Below, piece after piece: positions 1 through 6,341 of a stretch of 6,701 bases of DNA. The notes beneath the pieces are model-generated. The model was given only the letters and a program-made list of their open reading frames with translations. It searched no databases and was not told the DNA's origin. Numbering within the stretch: position 1 is the stretch's first letter; each line of letters opens with the position of its first letter. Location of the stretch: positions 1 to 6,701 of the forward strand of contig SEDG01000132.1 of assembly GCA_004295885.1 (NCBI GenBank). Direction: 5' to 3'. This stretch comes from Pedobacter sp. Its GTDB lineage: Bacteria > Bacteroidota > Bacteroidia > Sphingobacteriales > Sphingobacteriaceae. The position numbers were made by a program, and so were the translations under genes.

Positions 1-123
1 GTACACTTTGTAGATGTACTTTTACTAAATATTGCAACCGTGATTATCTGTACAATTGTACTCATCATCCCTTCGCTTTTAGTAAGTAGGATTAGTCCGT
101 TAAAGGCGATAAGGTTTAAGTAA
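1..123 (+). CDS. FtsX/MacB-type ABC transporter permease, C-terminal end (partial)
   Basis: This is the last 40 codons of a gene entering from the left edge, ending in TAA. The peptide has one strongly hydrophobic segment (about residues 7-28, rich in Leu, Ile and Val) followed by the tail SRISPLKAIRFK. A final transmembrane helix followed by an xxISPxxAIRxx tail is typical of FtsX/MacB/LolC-E permeases, which in Gram-negative bacteria move lipoproteins or other substrates out of the inner membrane with an ATPase partner. The substrate cannot be told from this fragment. It is the only plus-strand gene visible and converges on truA. Another polytopic membrane protein is possible, but the tail motif makes the permease reading likely. 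Confidence 0.72.
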   Translation, partial: VHFVDVLLLNIATVIICTIVLIIPSLLVSRISPLKAIRFK

Positions 124-317
124 GAAGCCTCTCCCTTTGAAAGTTTGTGCTTTGGCAGCTGTTATGACTCCCTCTCCAGAAGAGAGGGAATTAAAGATTG
201 TGGTATTATCCTAGTCTAAAACAATGGTTAAAAGCATTGCTCTTAGTCTCCCTCTCTTTTGGAGAGGGATTGCACAATTTTCTATTTTACCTTATCCTTT
301 AATAGGGAGAGGCTTCT
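123..317. repeat. Nested palindromic element filling the convergent gap; probable two-way terminator
   Basis: A perfect 14-bp inverted repeat, agaagcctctccct at 123-136 and its complement at 304-317, brackets the gap. Inside it are two small hairpins with identical 8-bp stems, tccctctc/gagaggga: 169-176 with 182-189, and 249-256 with 262-269. The inner hairpins are near reverse complements of each other. The midpoints of the outer arms (220) and of the two hairpins (219) coincide, so the element is symmetric overall. The outer arms overlap the last base of the permease TAA and two bases of the truA TAG. Such C/T-rich, G/A-rich palindromes occur as dispersed intergenic repeats in Bacteroidetes. 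Here it would suit termination from both sides, which is inferred. Confidence 0.7.
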
Positions 318-1113
318 AAACTTCAATCCAATCTTTTTGTTGTAAGCCCGAGAACTCTGTTCTGAGGGGTAAGTTTAAATATGGGTAAGTTACTTTAGAT
401 AAATATAAACCAGTGGGATGTGCAATCTCTAGCATTCCTGGAGTTTCTAAGGTGATCAATAGATGCTCAAATTCGTCAACACTCATATTTCCGTTGCCAA
501 TTTTTAAGAGCTTGCCCGTAATTATTCTAATCATTTTGCCTAAAAAACGATTAGAAGCAATGTGAAAACGGATATGATCGCCATTTTCAGTAGTGAATAA
601 CTTAGCCTCCATTACATTGCAAATGGTATGTTCATTTTTATCTGGGGTAGTGCAGAAAGCCCTGTAATCTTTATATTGAGGCAAGAGTTGTACTGCTTTG
701 TTCATCTCTTCTAAATTCAAATCCCTTACATCGTAGTAAGAACTCAATTGATTTAGGAAAGGGTTTTTGTAGGTATGGATATAATAATCGTATTTCCGCT
801 GTACGGCATCGAATCTGGCGTGAGGTTTGCCTTCCAAAGGGACGATATCAAAAACGGCAATGTTGTGAGGTAGAATTTTATTTAACCTAAATGCTAAATC
901 AAAGTCCCATTCTTGCTCAATATCTGCATGGAAAAAGAACTGACTGGCGTGAACGCCAGAATCTGTTCGTCCGCAACCATTAATGGCAATTGGCGTTTTA
1001 AAGATATTACTTAGTTTGTTTTCTATTACTTCTTGTACGCTGTTTACTTTTGGCTGGCGTTGCCAACCACTATAAGTATGTCCGTTATAAGCAATGTGGA
1101 AGAAGTATCTCAT
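316..1113 (-). CDS. truA: tRNA pseudouridine synthase A
   Basis: The 265-aa protein is predicted to convert uridines 38-40 of the tRNA anticodon stem-loop to pseudouridine in the cytoplasm. Visible TruA hallmarks are YNGHTYSGWQRQP near the N-terminus (residues 9-21), the catalytic-loop motif GCGRTDSGVHA (46-56) with D51 as the expected catalytic aspartate, the ARFDAVQRKYDYYIH segment (99-113) with the conserved Arg and Tyr, and a C-terminal GLYLSKVTYPY. Length matches the family. The segment RFLGKMIRIITGKLL (189-203) is a divergent form of the usual FLxxMVRxxVGxLL. The ATG start is supported by the conserved N-terminus beginning at once; no Shine-Dalgarno is seen. The stop is TAG, partly inside the palindromic element. 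The gene appears to be transcribed from just upstream of its ATG. Confidence 0.93.
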   Translation of the reverse strand: MRYFFHIAYNGHTYSGWQRQPKVNSVQEVIENKLSNIFKTPIAINGCGRTDSGVHASQFFFHADIEQEWDFDLAFRLNKILPHNIAVFDIVPLEGKPHARFDAVQRKYDYYIHTYKNPFLNQLSSYYDVRDLNLEEMNKAVQLLPQYKDYRAFCTTPDKNEHTICNVMEAKLFTTENGDHIRFHIASNRFLGKMIRIITGKLLKIGNGNMSVDEFEHLLITLETPGMLEIAHPTGLYLSKVTYPYLNLPLRTEFSGLQQKDWIEV

Positions 1114-1117
1114 TAAG

Positions 1118-1125
1118 CAAAGATA
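1118..1125 (-). promoter_or_regulatory. Possible -7 promoter element for truA (TATCTTTG)
   Basis: On the minus strand TATCTTTG matches the Bacteroidetes -7 consensus TAnnTTTG exactly and ends four bases before the truA ATG. If used, the transcript would begin at or near the start codon, giving a leaderless or nearly leaderless mRNA. No convincing -33 TTTG lies 19-21 bp upstream; that region falls in the hairpin. An 8-bp degenerate match can arise by chance, so this is tentative. Confidence 0.28.
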
Positions 1126-1154
1126 GGATTTCTGGGTTTTGTCCAGAAATCCTA
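1124..1154 (-). terminator. Hairpin between the 259-aa secreted-protein gene and truA
   Basis: A perfect 12-bp inverted repeat (1124-1135 paired with 1143-1154) with a 7-base loop contains aggatttctgg and its complement. It lies 54 bases past the TGA of the upstream minus-strand gene and ends 10 bases before the truA ATG. It could terminate the upstream transcript, but no strong U-run follows on the minus strand. A structured truA leader is the alternative. The stem is clear; its function is inferred. Confidence 0.45.
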
Positions 1155-1208
1155 AACTTTATGTTTTTGGAGTTTTAATTTGCGTTTTTTAAAATAATTC
1201 CATTTAAA

Positions 1209-1988
1209 TCACTTCAAATTAATTGCCGTTAAAGTATAAGTTGTTTCTAAACCACTAATTTTATCTATACGTTCGGTAATTTCAAGTGGATAATACTTAG
1301 AGAGGATTTCATTCGCTTTCACAGCAAAATGAAATGGAGATTTCAATTGCTCTGTTACCCAAAGTTCTCTTGTATAAACAACAGGAGGCATAAATATTTC
1401 TTGGTTTTCTGAATTCTCTTTATATTGATAAATAACCTTGAAACATTTGTATCCCTGGATAATTTTTGTTTGCTCTCTGTGTTCCTTGATTGAAATAATT
1501 TGTTCCTGTCTAAAATAATCTGCTAATTGGCTTTGGTTATAGCTATTGATTACAATATTTTTTAATTTGTCATAATAATACAGTTCATTGCTATTATTTT
1601 CATCATCTAATTGAGTATAAAGTATTTTATCTGTCTTGTATTCAAGGGCAAATGATTTCTTGCCTGGCTCGCTTATTGTTTCAAACAAAAGCTCCTTAAT
1701 GGGTAAAGCAATTTCGTTTAATTGTAAAGTGTCTATTGGCTTATTAGCTAATTTGTATTCTTTACCCATTTTATCTTTCAAACCCTTTATGAATTCTTTT
1801 ATGAAAATGTTAAAGGTTTCTTCAAAGGCTTTGCTATCTATGATCCTATTTTCCTTTACCAAGAAAATGGAACCCATTTTTGGTTCAAATGGTTTTGTTT
1901 GAGCAAACGTTATATTTGTAATAAATAGAAGTAGAATAAAACATAGTTTATAAATATATTTTATCACGTACTTTTTCCCTTTCTGCAT
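1209..1988 (-). CDS. Secreted hypothetical protein, possibly GLPGLI-like
   Basis: This 259-aa protein has a clear signal peptide: a basic start, a hydrophobic core (about residues 15-26) and a likely signal peptidase I site after TFA (28-29-A, before Q30). It should be periplasmic or exported. After it comes a charged, Lys/Glu-rich region without a recognised domain. The C-terminal half has a KIIQGYKCFKV segment (175-185), RELWVTEQL (207-215) and YYPLEIT (232-238). The GYKCxK block followed by an aromatic ExWxTE strand resembles GLPGLI-family proteins of Bacteroidetes, but the GLPGLI motif itself is absent, so this is a weak family call. A GTG at 1965-1967 would give a more compact 23-residue signal peptide and is an alternative start. 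The ATG start overlaps the tail of a possible small ORF upstream by 41 bases. Stop is TGA. Function unknown. Confidence 0.78.
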   Translation of the reverse strand: MQKGKKYVIKYIYKLCFILLLFITNITFAQTKPFEPKMGSIFLVKENRIIDSKAFEETFNIFIKEFIKGLKDKMGKEYKLANKPIDTLQLNEIALPIKELLFETISEPGKKSFALEYKTDKILYTQLDDENNSNELYYYDKLKNIVINSYNQSQLADYFRQEQIISIKEHREQTKIIQGYKCFKVIYQYKENSENQEIFMPPVVYTRELWVTEQLKSPFHFAVKANEILSKYYPLEITERIDKISGLETTYTLTAINLK

Positions 1989-2102
1989 ATGGGTAGTATT
2001 TAAATAAACTTTCTATTTGAGTAGCTAAATCAATAGATTTTATGGGCATACCGTAATTAGTAGTTATATAAGTACTAATATCAATATTTATTTTAGACTC
2101 AT
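1948..2102 (-). pseudogene. Possible frameshifted 51-aa small gene after the immunity gene
   Basis: An ATG nine bases after the stop of the 245-aa gene reads only MSLK before TAA. The neighbouring frame is open from 2103 to 1948 and reads like real protein (for example IDLATQIESLFKYYPYAERE, then KVRDKIYL and TAA). Adding one A to the A tract at 2091-2094 joins the two, giving a 51-aa product that begins MSLKINIDIST. Tight spacing, a sensible amphipathic composition and the single-base repair suggest a decayed small gene or a sequencing error. Otherwise translation could begin at an internal ATG (2047-2049) to give 33 aa. The family is not recognised. It overlaps the start of the next gene by 41 bases, so chance coding is still possible. 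Confidence 0.35.
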
Positions 2103-2111
2103 TTTAACTAA

Positions 2112-2849
2112 TTATAATTCTTTAAAAAAATCGTAATCTTCATAAATTGCTAAAGGCTTGATTGGCATTAATTCCATAGGCACTAAGCTACTTTTCAAAT
2201 CTATTTGATAACCTTTTAGCCAAGCCAATTTACAAAGTCCCGAAGTGTCTGGAGAAAAAAACTTGTTAATTAAGACATTTTTGTTTCGTTTTTTATCTGT
2301 GTTTAAAAGTGTTTGAAGACCTAATTCTATCAGGTTAACTTTTGAATTTAAAAAGCCCTTGAAGATATCGACAATGGGTTCCCAGCTTTTAAATTGGGTC
2401 AGTTTAACAAAACGCTCTAAATTCTTTATATTCTCATCAAGTTTTTGCATATTATCCAAAATGATATTCTGTACAGCATTTGCGATTTGAAATCCAATGC
2501 TTAACTGATTATTCTGTTTATTACTCAACACACTGTATTTTTTTATTAATTGTGTATCATCCGAAAGCAAAGCATAACTTAACCTGTCAATACCACTTTC
2601 AATAATTCGCCAATCATAATTCAAACTCATATACTCAGCTACTCTACTGGCTCTGTAAAAATAGCACTTAGCCATCTCAAAATCTTTTAAAAGATAGATA
2701 GAATAGATTGCATAAATAGTTGCGTATCCTTCAAAAGCGGGTATAAAATGAAAACGTCCATTTTCTTCTGAAAAAATTTTTGCTTTTATATCTTTTTCAG
2801 AACTTAAATAAGAATTGTAAACTATTTTTAAATGATCTATTCTATCCAT
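2112..2849 (-). CDS. Probable immunity protein for the adjacent nuclease toxin (Imm49-like?)
   Basis: The 245-aa protein has no signal peptide or membrane segment and appears almost wholly alpha-helical, with a helical-repeat feel (FEGYATIYAIYSIYLLKDFE at 39-58, then MAKCYFYRASRVAEYM at 59-74). The C-terminus has LCKLAWLKGYQIDLKSSLVP (205-224) followed by an acidic YEDYDFFKEL tail. A late 'leu-rich helix, Gly-hydrophobic-polar strand, VPxxLM' block recalls Imm49-type immunity proteins, but this is an eye-only comparison. The main argument is position: its ATG begins three bases after the toxin stop, as toxin-immunity pairs usually do, so the two are probably translationally coupled. The acidic C-terminus would suit binding to a basic nuclease. 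It is predicted to act in the cytoplasm by blocking the toxin domain. Intact, unlike the toxin frame. Confidence 0.62.
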   Translation of the reverse strand: MDRIDHLKIVYNSYLSSEKDIKAKIFSEENGRFHFIPAFEGYATIYAIYSIYLLKDFEMAKCYFYRASRVAEYMSLNYDWRIIESGIDRLSYALLSDDTQLIKKYSVLSNKQNNQLSIGFQIANAVQNIILDNMQKLDENIKNLERFVKLTQFKSWEPIVDIFKGFLNSKVNLIELGLQTLLNTDKKRNKNVLINKFFSPDTSGLCKLAWLKGYQIDLKSSLVPMELMPIKPLAIYEDYDFFKEL

Positions 2850-2852
2850 TAT

Positions 2853-3926
2853 TTAATATGATTTGAGTTTAAGAATAACTATTTCAGATGATGCTTTATC
2901 AACTCCTGTCACAGTTTTAGTTATTTTATTTCTATTGTTATTTAATAACATTCCCAAAACATTAGTATTAGGATTGGCTATCATTTCATTAATTGTCTGG
3001 CCAATCCATTCTTCACTCATTTGAGGACCTTTATTTGGCGTTCTTACATTAAGCTTAATGTTGCCTTTAGAACCTACTTGTTTGGCTTCATTAATGAAGA
3101 TTTCTTGAACATTTCCTGCGCCATCTTTTTTAATATAAACTCCATCAAAGCCATTATTGCTACCGATTTTAGAATTAAACTTCACGAAACCATTAGTTTC
3201 GAAAATCTCATCACATAAACTTTCAGTTATGGCACCACTTTGATCACCAGTTTGAATTATATTGTCAACTTTATTTTTTAATGTTTGAGATATTGGTGCA
3301 ACCCTATGACCAGCCTGATCAATTAGTGTTTTACTTAAATTCGTTAAAGTATTATCCGCTGGCTTTATTCCTTTGAGTCCACTCAGTATGGCGTGGGAAA
3401 AGCTTCCAACGGCTACTTTTACGAACCTTACTGCGCCATTTGAGGATTTAAATGCTCGATATGCAAGCTTTCCTGCGGCATTCGAAAGAGGTTTTGTAAG
3501 TACTTTTGTACTAGTTCTTACCCACTTTCCTCCTGTTGCAAACCAACCATATACCGGAATGGCCGAACCACCACTTAATGCAGCATTTATATAATCGCCT
3601 TCGAGATAATAAATTGCGCCATTTAAAATATCAGCAGCTTCACCTCCAACAGGCGCCATCCCAATTACGTCTAATGCAAAATGTAAATTATCTTTTATTA
3701 CATTCCAAGTAGCTTCTTTTACAAGCTTTAATCCATCCCAGTCCTGATGAATCATCCAAAGGTAATTATATTCTAATATAATTCTTTCACTAAATGTGGC
3801 AATCCAGTCATTGGATGCAGGTGCTTGATAATCATTTTCATCAATTATTGCTAATATGGCATTAGGATTGGCAACGTAAAAATCTTCAATCTCTCCATAG
3901 GTGAAATTGCGTTCGAATTCAACATT
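2853..3926 (-). CDS. Polymorphic toxin C-terminal part: pretoxin module plus PD-(D/E)XK-like nuclease
   Basis: The frame is open for 357 codons after the TAG at 3927-3929. The first in-frame ATG is at 3755 (300 aa), yet the 57 codons before it also read as good protein (FTYGEIEDFYVANP, ASNDWIATFSERIILEYN), with no other ATG, GTG or TTG, so this is best seen as the tail of the upstream lipoprotein. Numbering from the ATG, residues 24-90 form a Gly/Ala-rich module (ALDVIGMAPVGGEAADILNG, then GDYINAALSGGSAIPVYGW) like the pretoxin linkers of polymorphic toxins. Residues about 175-300 resemble restriction-endonuclease-fold toxins: GFDGVYI with D204, INEAKQ with E223 and K225 as an ExK motif, then a QMSEEWIG helix (245-252). 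It would be a nuclease, probably attacking DNA. TAA stop; immunity candidate three bases on. Production of this part needs readthrough or reinitiation at 3755. Confidence 0.68.
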   Translation of the reverse strand, partial: NVEFERNFTYGEIEDFYVANPNAILAIIDENDYQAPASNDWIATFSERIILEYNYLWMIHQDWDGLKLVKEATWNVIKDNLHFALDVIGMAPVGGEAADILNGAIYYLEGDYINAALSGGSAIPVYGWFATGGKWVRTSTKVLTKPLSNAAGKLAYRAFKSSNGAVRFVKVAVGSFSHAILSGLKGIKPADNTLTNLSKTLIDQAGHRVAPISQTLKNKVDNIIQTGDQSGAITESLCDEIFETNGFVKFNSKIGSNNGFDGVYIKKDGAGNVQEIFINEAKQVGSKGNIKLNVRTPNKGPQMSEEWIGQTINEMIANPNTNVLGMLLNNNRNKITKTVTGVDKASSEIVILKLKSY

Positions 3927-3929
3927 CTA
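3927..3929 (-). other. In-frame amber codon splitting lipoprotein and toxin frames
   Basis: The TAG that ends the 367-aa lipoprotein ORF is in the same frame as the toxin coding sequence that follows. Codons before it (HQRSETV) and after it (NVEFERNFTYGE) run on without any gap or change of character. One substitution, such as CAG to TAG, would produce this. TAG is used as an ordinary stop by truA and the ThuA-like gene in this window, so a reassigned code is unlikely. A nonsense mutation, a sequencing error or programmed readthrough all remain possible. Confidence 0.8.
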
Positions 3930-5030
3930 TACAGTCTCACTCCTTTGATGAAAACCCTCATCAATTGGGTTTGTAGGCAATGGATACAATCCCCCATTAT
4001 CTTCATCACAAGGTGATGGAGGTACAACAGCTAACTTCAAGCCACTACCACTTTTTGTGTAGGAAACAGAAGGTACTTCTCCATCACAAGGGTCATAACC
4101 ACCTGGAGGATTTGGAGTTGTAGATCCACCGCCACCACCGCCACCACCGCCACCACCAGTAGGAGGGGTAGATATATTAGGTGCGCAATTTAATGCAGTG
4201 CCTACGTATCTTAAAGCGTCATATGGAGGCCAATCATTTATGTCGGGGAGGACTTCCCATGTGTGATATTCATCTTGATAAGTACAGTCAGATCGACTGT
4301 AATGACCAAATTTGCAAGGAATTCTTACTGTTTCATAGACATCATATTCTTCACACTCACCTGGCGCTAGACTAATTTTATTATGGTTTATGAAGATTTC
4401 GCTAGTAGCATTTCCTTGAGACATTGTAGTTCCTTTTGAACCTTGGCTAGAACTGTTCAGCCCATTAATTTTAGGTATGTCTGACAAATCAATTTTGTTT
4501 GCAAAAATCTCTCCCTTAAAACCTAAATGTTTTTTGTTTTTCCAATCTTTTACCCATTCTTGAGTAGGTACATATGTTGTTAAGAATGCAGTTGTTTTAT
4601 TATTTAAAACCTGAATTGTTAAATTGCGGAATTGAACTGCATGACGTGTTTCTGGTTTTAGGCTTATCACATAGCTAATTGTGTCGCCAAGTGTTAGTCG
4701 TTTAATGCTATCAGTATTGATATTAAAGCCATTTAAGCCTGAATTGACATTCATTACAGCTCCTTGGTTTCCCTTTGCAGCATTTGATAATGTAGTTTTT
4801 AAAGTCCCGGTGTTGTTTAGATTGATGGAATTTAAAAATTCAGTATAAGAGATGGTTTTAATTTTTTGGTTACTATCGTTATCTGATGGTATTCCAGGTA
4901 CAAGTAGATCCTTTTTACAGGAGTAAAAAGATAATCCTAAAAGGATCAGAGAAAAAATTATAAAATAATTTTTTCGAATAGGCCTGACATTGCGTAGCTC
5001 TGCTAGGGAGAAGCGTTTTTTGATTTTCAT
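3927..5030 (-). CDS. Surface lipoprotein, N-terminal part of an amber-split polymorphic toxin
   Basis: This 367-aa ORF begins with a basic stretch, a hydrophobic core (about residues 22-34) and a lipobox ending FYSC, making C38 the lipidated cysteine, followed by KKD. In Bacteroidetes, charged residues just after the cysteine can direct lipoproteins to the cell surface; here the match is loose. The mature part has a Ser/Asn-rich beta-type region, several cysteines (C226, C239, C249, C282, C315, C341) that may form disulfides, an 11-glycine run (292-302), then a Pro/Gly-rich stretch and a final HQRSETV before TAG. No enzymatic motif is seen. Because the next 357 codons continue in the same frame into a nuclease toxin, this is probably the anchoring and delivery part of one large effector. 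Taken alone it would be a plain lipoprotein of unknown role. No Shine-Dalgarno; ATG preferred because the signal peptide follows. Confidence 0.82.
   Translation of the reverse strand: MKIKKRFSLAELRNVRPIRKNYFIIFSLILLGLSFYSCKKDLLVPGIPSDNDSNQKIKTISYTEFLNSINLNNTGTLKTTLSNAAKGNQGAVMNVNSGLNGFNINTDSIKRLTLGDTISYVISLKPETRHAVQFRNLTIQVLNNKTTAFLTTYVPTQEWVKDWKNKKHLGFKGEIFANKIDLSDIPKINGLNSSSQGSKGTTMSQGNATSEIFINHNKISLAPGECEEYDVYETVRIPCKFGHYSRSDCTYQDEYHTWEVLPDINDWPPYDALRYVGTALNCAPNISTPPTGGGGGGGGGGGSTTPNPPGGYDPCDGEVPSVSYTKSGSGLKLAVVPPSPCDEDNGGLYPLPTNPIDEGFHQRSETV
4125..4157 (-). repeat. GGTGGTGGC 9-bp tandem repeat encoding the poly-glycine linker
   Basis: On the minus strand three near-perfect copies of the 9-base unit GGTGGTGGC, followed by a partial copy, encode eleven consecutive glycines in the lipoprotein. 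The unit is a multiple of three, so gain or loss of copies would lengthen or shorten the linker without changing frame. Such runs usually act as flexible spacers between domains. Confidence 0.85.
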
Positions 5031-5099
5031 TTTGATAGTTTTTTAGTTTCCAAAATGAAGATAGATTATGAGGTTAATTTAGTAAAGAATTTTATACAG

Positions 5100-5141
5100 A
5101 CAGGGTCATTTTCTATTCGAACAGGTGTGTTTTCTATACGA
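5100..5141. repeat. Two tandem 21-bp imperfect repeats upstream of the lipoprotein/toxin gene
   Basis: Positions 5100-5120 and 5121-5141 abut and match at 16 of 21 bases, sharing ACAGG at the start and TTTTCTAT followed by CGA at the end. A weaker third relative (TTTTATAC) may lie at 5079-5099. A 21-bp period is two helical turns, so a regulator could bind both copies on one face of the DNA. They end 70 bases from the toxin ATG, a position suiting an operator or activator site. The regulator is unknown and function is inferred. Confidence 0.45.
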
Positions 5142-5173
5142 GTTGTAACATTAATATAGGTCGATATTGGCTG

Positions 5174-5821
5174 TTATTTTCCAATTCTTATAGAAGTGAG
5201 CAACTCTTCAAACATTTTTTCATCTTCCTTGACATCTAAATTATCCGTAAAGCTTAACTGAAAAAAATAGTTGCCATATGGAATTGCATAAACCTTTGTT
5301 CTTACCGAAATCTTATAAGTTTGATTACCATTGAGTTTTTGGTCGCCAACTTTTACATTGATGCTTTTAGTTCCATTTATAATGAATTTACCACTAAAAT
5401 GAACTGTTTTTTGATTGTTGATCATTAACAATTCTGGCTCGTTTATAAATGAAAAATCGTTAAAGGACGATCTAAAAACTGCAGCACTTTCTTTCATGTC
5501 AGCAAGGAAATCCTCAAATGTTTCTGCAGGGTTATTTAATATATTGATTTGCACAACTGGTATAAATCCTCCTTTATCCTGATTAAACTTGTAAAATGAA
5601 GCCAATAATATTGAACCACTGTTTTTGTCAATGGCATCTGCTAAATCACTTTCGTTAGCCTTTTCTCCTATTAAACTATCTATAAAAGCAATATTACTTT
5701 TAACTATCCAATTTTTAGGCTCATTAATGCTGATGCCAAAATATTTATCCTTAAATGTTTTTTGAGCAAAAACACCTTTAGATAATATGATTAGCATAAG
5801 CAATAATGAAACTTTCTTCAT
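5174..5821 (-). CDS. Secreted PsbP/DUF1795-like hypothetical protein
   Basis: The 215-aa protein begins with a classic signal peptide (MKKVSLLLMLIILSKGVFA, cleavage before Q20), so it should be periplasmic or exported. The mature part opens with KYFGISINEPKNWIV (about 26-40), the 'yxIsxPxxW' strand that starts PsbP-like and DUF1795-like folds, and closes with YGNYFFQLSFTD, an acidic stretch and FEELLTSIRI, also typical of that fold. No catalytic residues are evident and the role is unknown. Its ATG shares one base with the stop of the DinB-family gene (TAATG), indicating translational coupling. The family call is by eye and moderate; being a real secreted protein is near certain. Confidence 0.8.
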   Translation of the reverse strand: MKKVSLLLMLIILSKGVFAQKTFKDKYFGISINEPKNWIVKSNIAFIDSLIGEKANESDLADAIDKNSGSILLASFYKFNQDKGGFIPVVQINILNNPAETFEDFLADMKESAAVFRSSFNDFSFINEPELLMINNQKTVHFSGKFIINGTKSINVKVGDQKLNGNQTYKISVRTKVYAIPYGNYFFQLSFTDNLDVKEDEKMFEELLTSIRIGK

Positions 5822-6294
5822 TATATTCTATTCTTCACCAATCTCTTCATGATCAAACTACAACCATAATGTAAACCATCATGAGAAACAATAAATGTTA
5901 CTGCATCACTTACATTGGTTAAAGTTATACCTGGATAGGTTGAGATGGAATAAGTTGTATAGTTATCGAAAGTTCCGTTTGTTAAATCAATTGCTAACTG
6001 ATCTATTGTGCTCAATAAGTAACCCTTCATTTGCGCTATCTCTGCTTCGCTAAATGCTCTTTCTGGTTTCGAACCATTTTTATATAAGTCGATTAACTCG
6101 TCTTCAATAACAAATTTTTGGTCTGCAAGTTTATAACATAATATCTGCTGACTAACCACTAAATGACCGATTTGCCAAGCCAAGTTGTTGTTAAATCCAG
6201 TTGGGATGTAGTTTAATTCTTCTGTAGAAAGCTCTTCTACTAGGCTTAATAATTTAGTTCTTGATGCTTTGATTACTTTGATTGCTTGTTCCAT
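5821..6294 (-). CDS. DinB-family putative metal-dependent protein
   Basis: A cytoplasmic four-helix-bundle protein of the DinB/YfiT superfamily, whose members bind a divalent metal through three histidines; some are thiol transferases, but most are uncharacterised. From the ATG at 6292-6294 the protein has 157 aa. Visible hallmarks are NNLAWQIGHL, with the first ligand histidine, and SHDGLHYG near the C-terminus, with the HxxxH pair (H44, H138 and H142 from this ATG). The opening MEQAIKVIKASRTKLLSL matches the usual first helix, so this ATG is preferred. An in-frame TTG at 6328-6330 would add 12 residues and sits 11 bases from the ThuA-like gene's stop. The stop overlaps the next start as TAATG. 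Substrate unknown. Confidence 0.85.
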   Translation of the reverse strand: MEQAIKVIKASRTKLLSLVEELSTEELNYIPTGFNNNLAWQIGHLVVSQQILCYKLADQKFVIEDELIDLYKNGSKPERAFSEAEIAQMKGYLLSTIDQLAIDLTNGTFDNYTTYSISTYPGITLTNVSDAVTFIVSHDGLHYGCSLIMKRLVKNRI

Positions 6295-6341
6295 ATATTC
6301 GTTGTTCGTTTTTACCTTGTCTATTTCCAATTCCCTATTCT

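Noticed and set aside
1636..1902. Plus-strand 88-codon ORF
   Set aside because: It is antisense to the signal-peptide-bearing 259-aa gene, with no domain or start signal.
3021..3218. Plus-strand 65-codon ORF
   Set aside because: It is the complement of the nuclease-toxin domain, whose minus-strand motifs are far more protein-like.
3373..3594. Plus-strand 73-codon ORF
   Set aside because: It is a mirror of the Gly/Ala-rich pretoxin module, whose composition keeps the opposite strand free of stops.
3927..3929. Pyrrolysine or reassigned TAG
   Set aside because: TAG ends truA and the ThuA-like gene normally in this window, and no insertion element is visible.
4125..4157. CRISPR-like repeat
   Set aside because: There are no spacers; it is an in-frame coding microsatellite for glycine.
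4181..4375. Plus-strand 64-codon ORF
   Set aside because: It lies antisense to the lipoprotein and has no recognisable feature.
5051..5058. TCATTTTG on the minus strand as a -7 element for the lipoprotein gene
   Set aside because: It misses the key A of TAnnTTTG and has no -33 TTTG partner at proper spacing.
5154..5169. Small aatat/atatt inverted repeat after the secreted PsbP-like gene as a terminator
   Set aside because: The stem is only 5 AT pairs and has no U-run, so it is likely chance.
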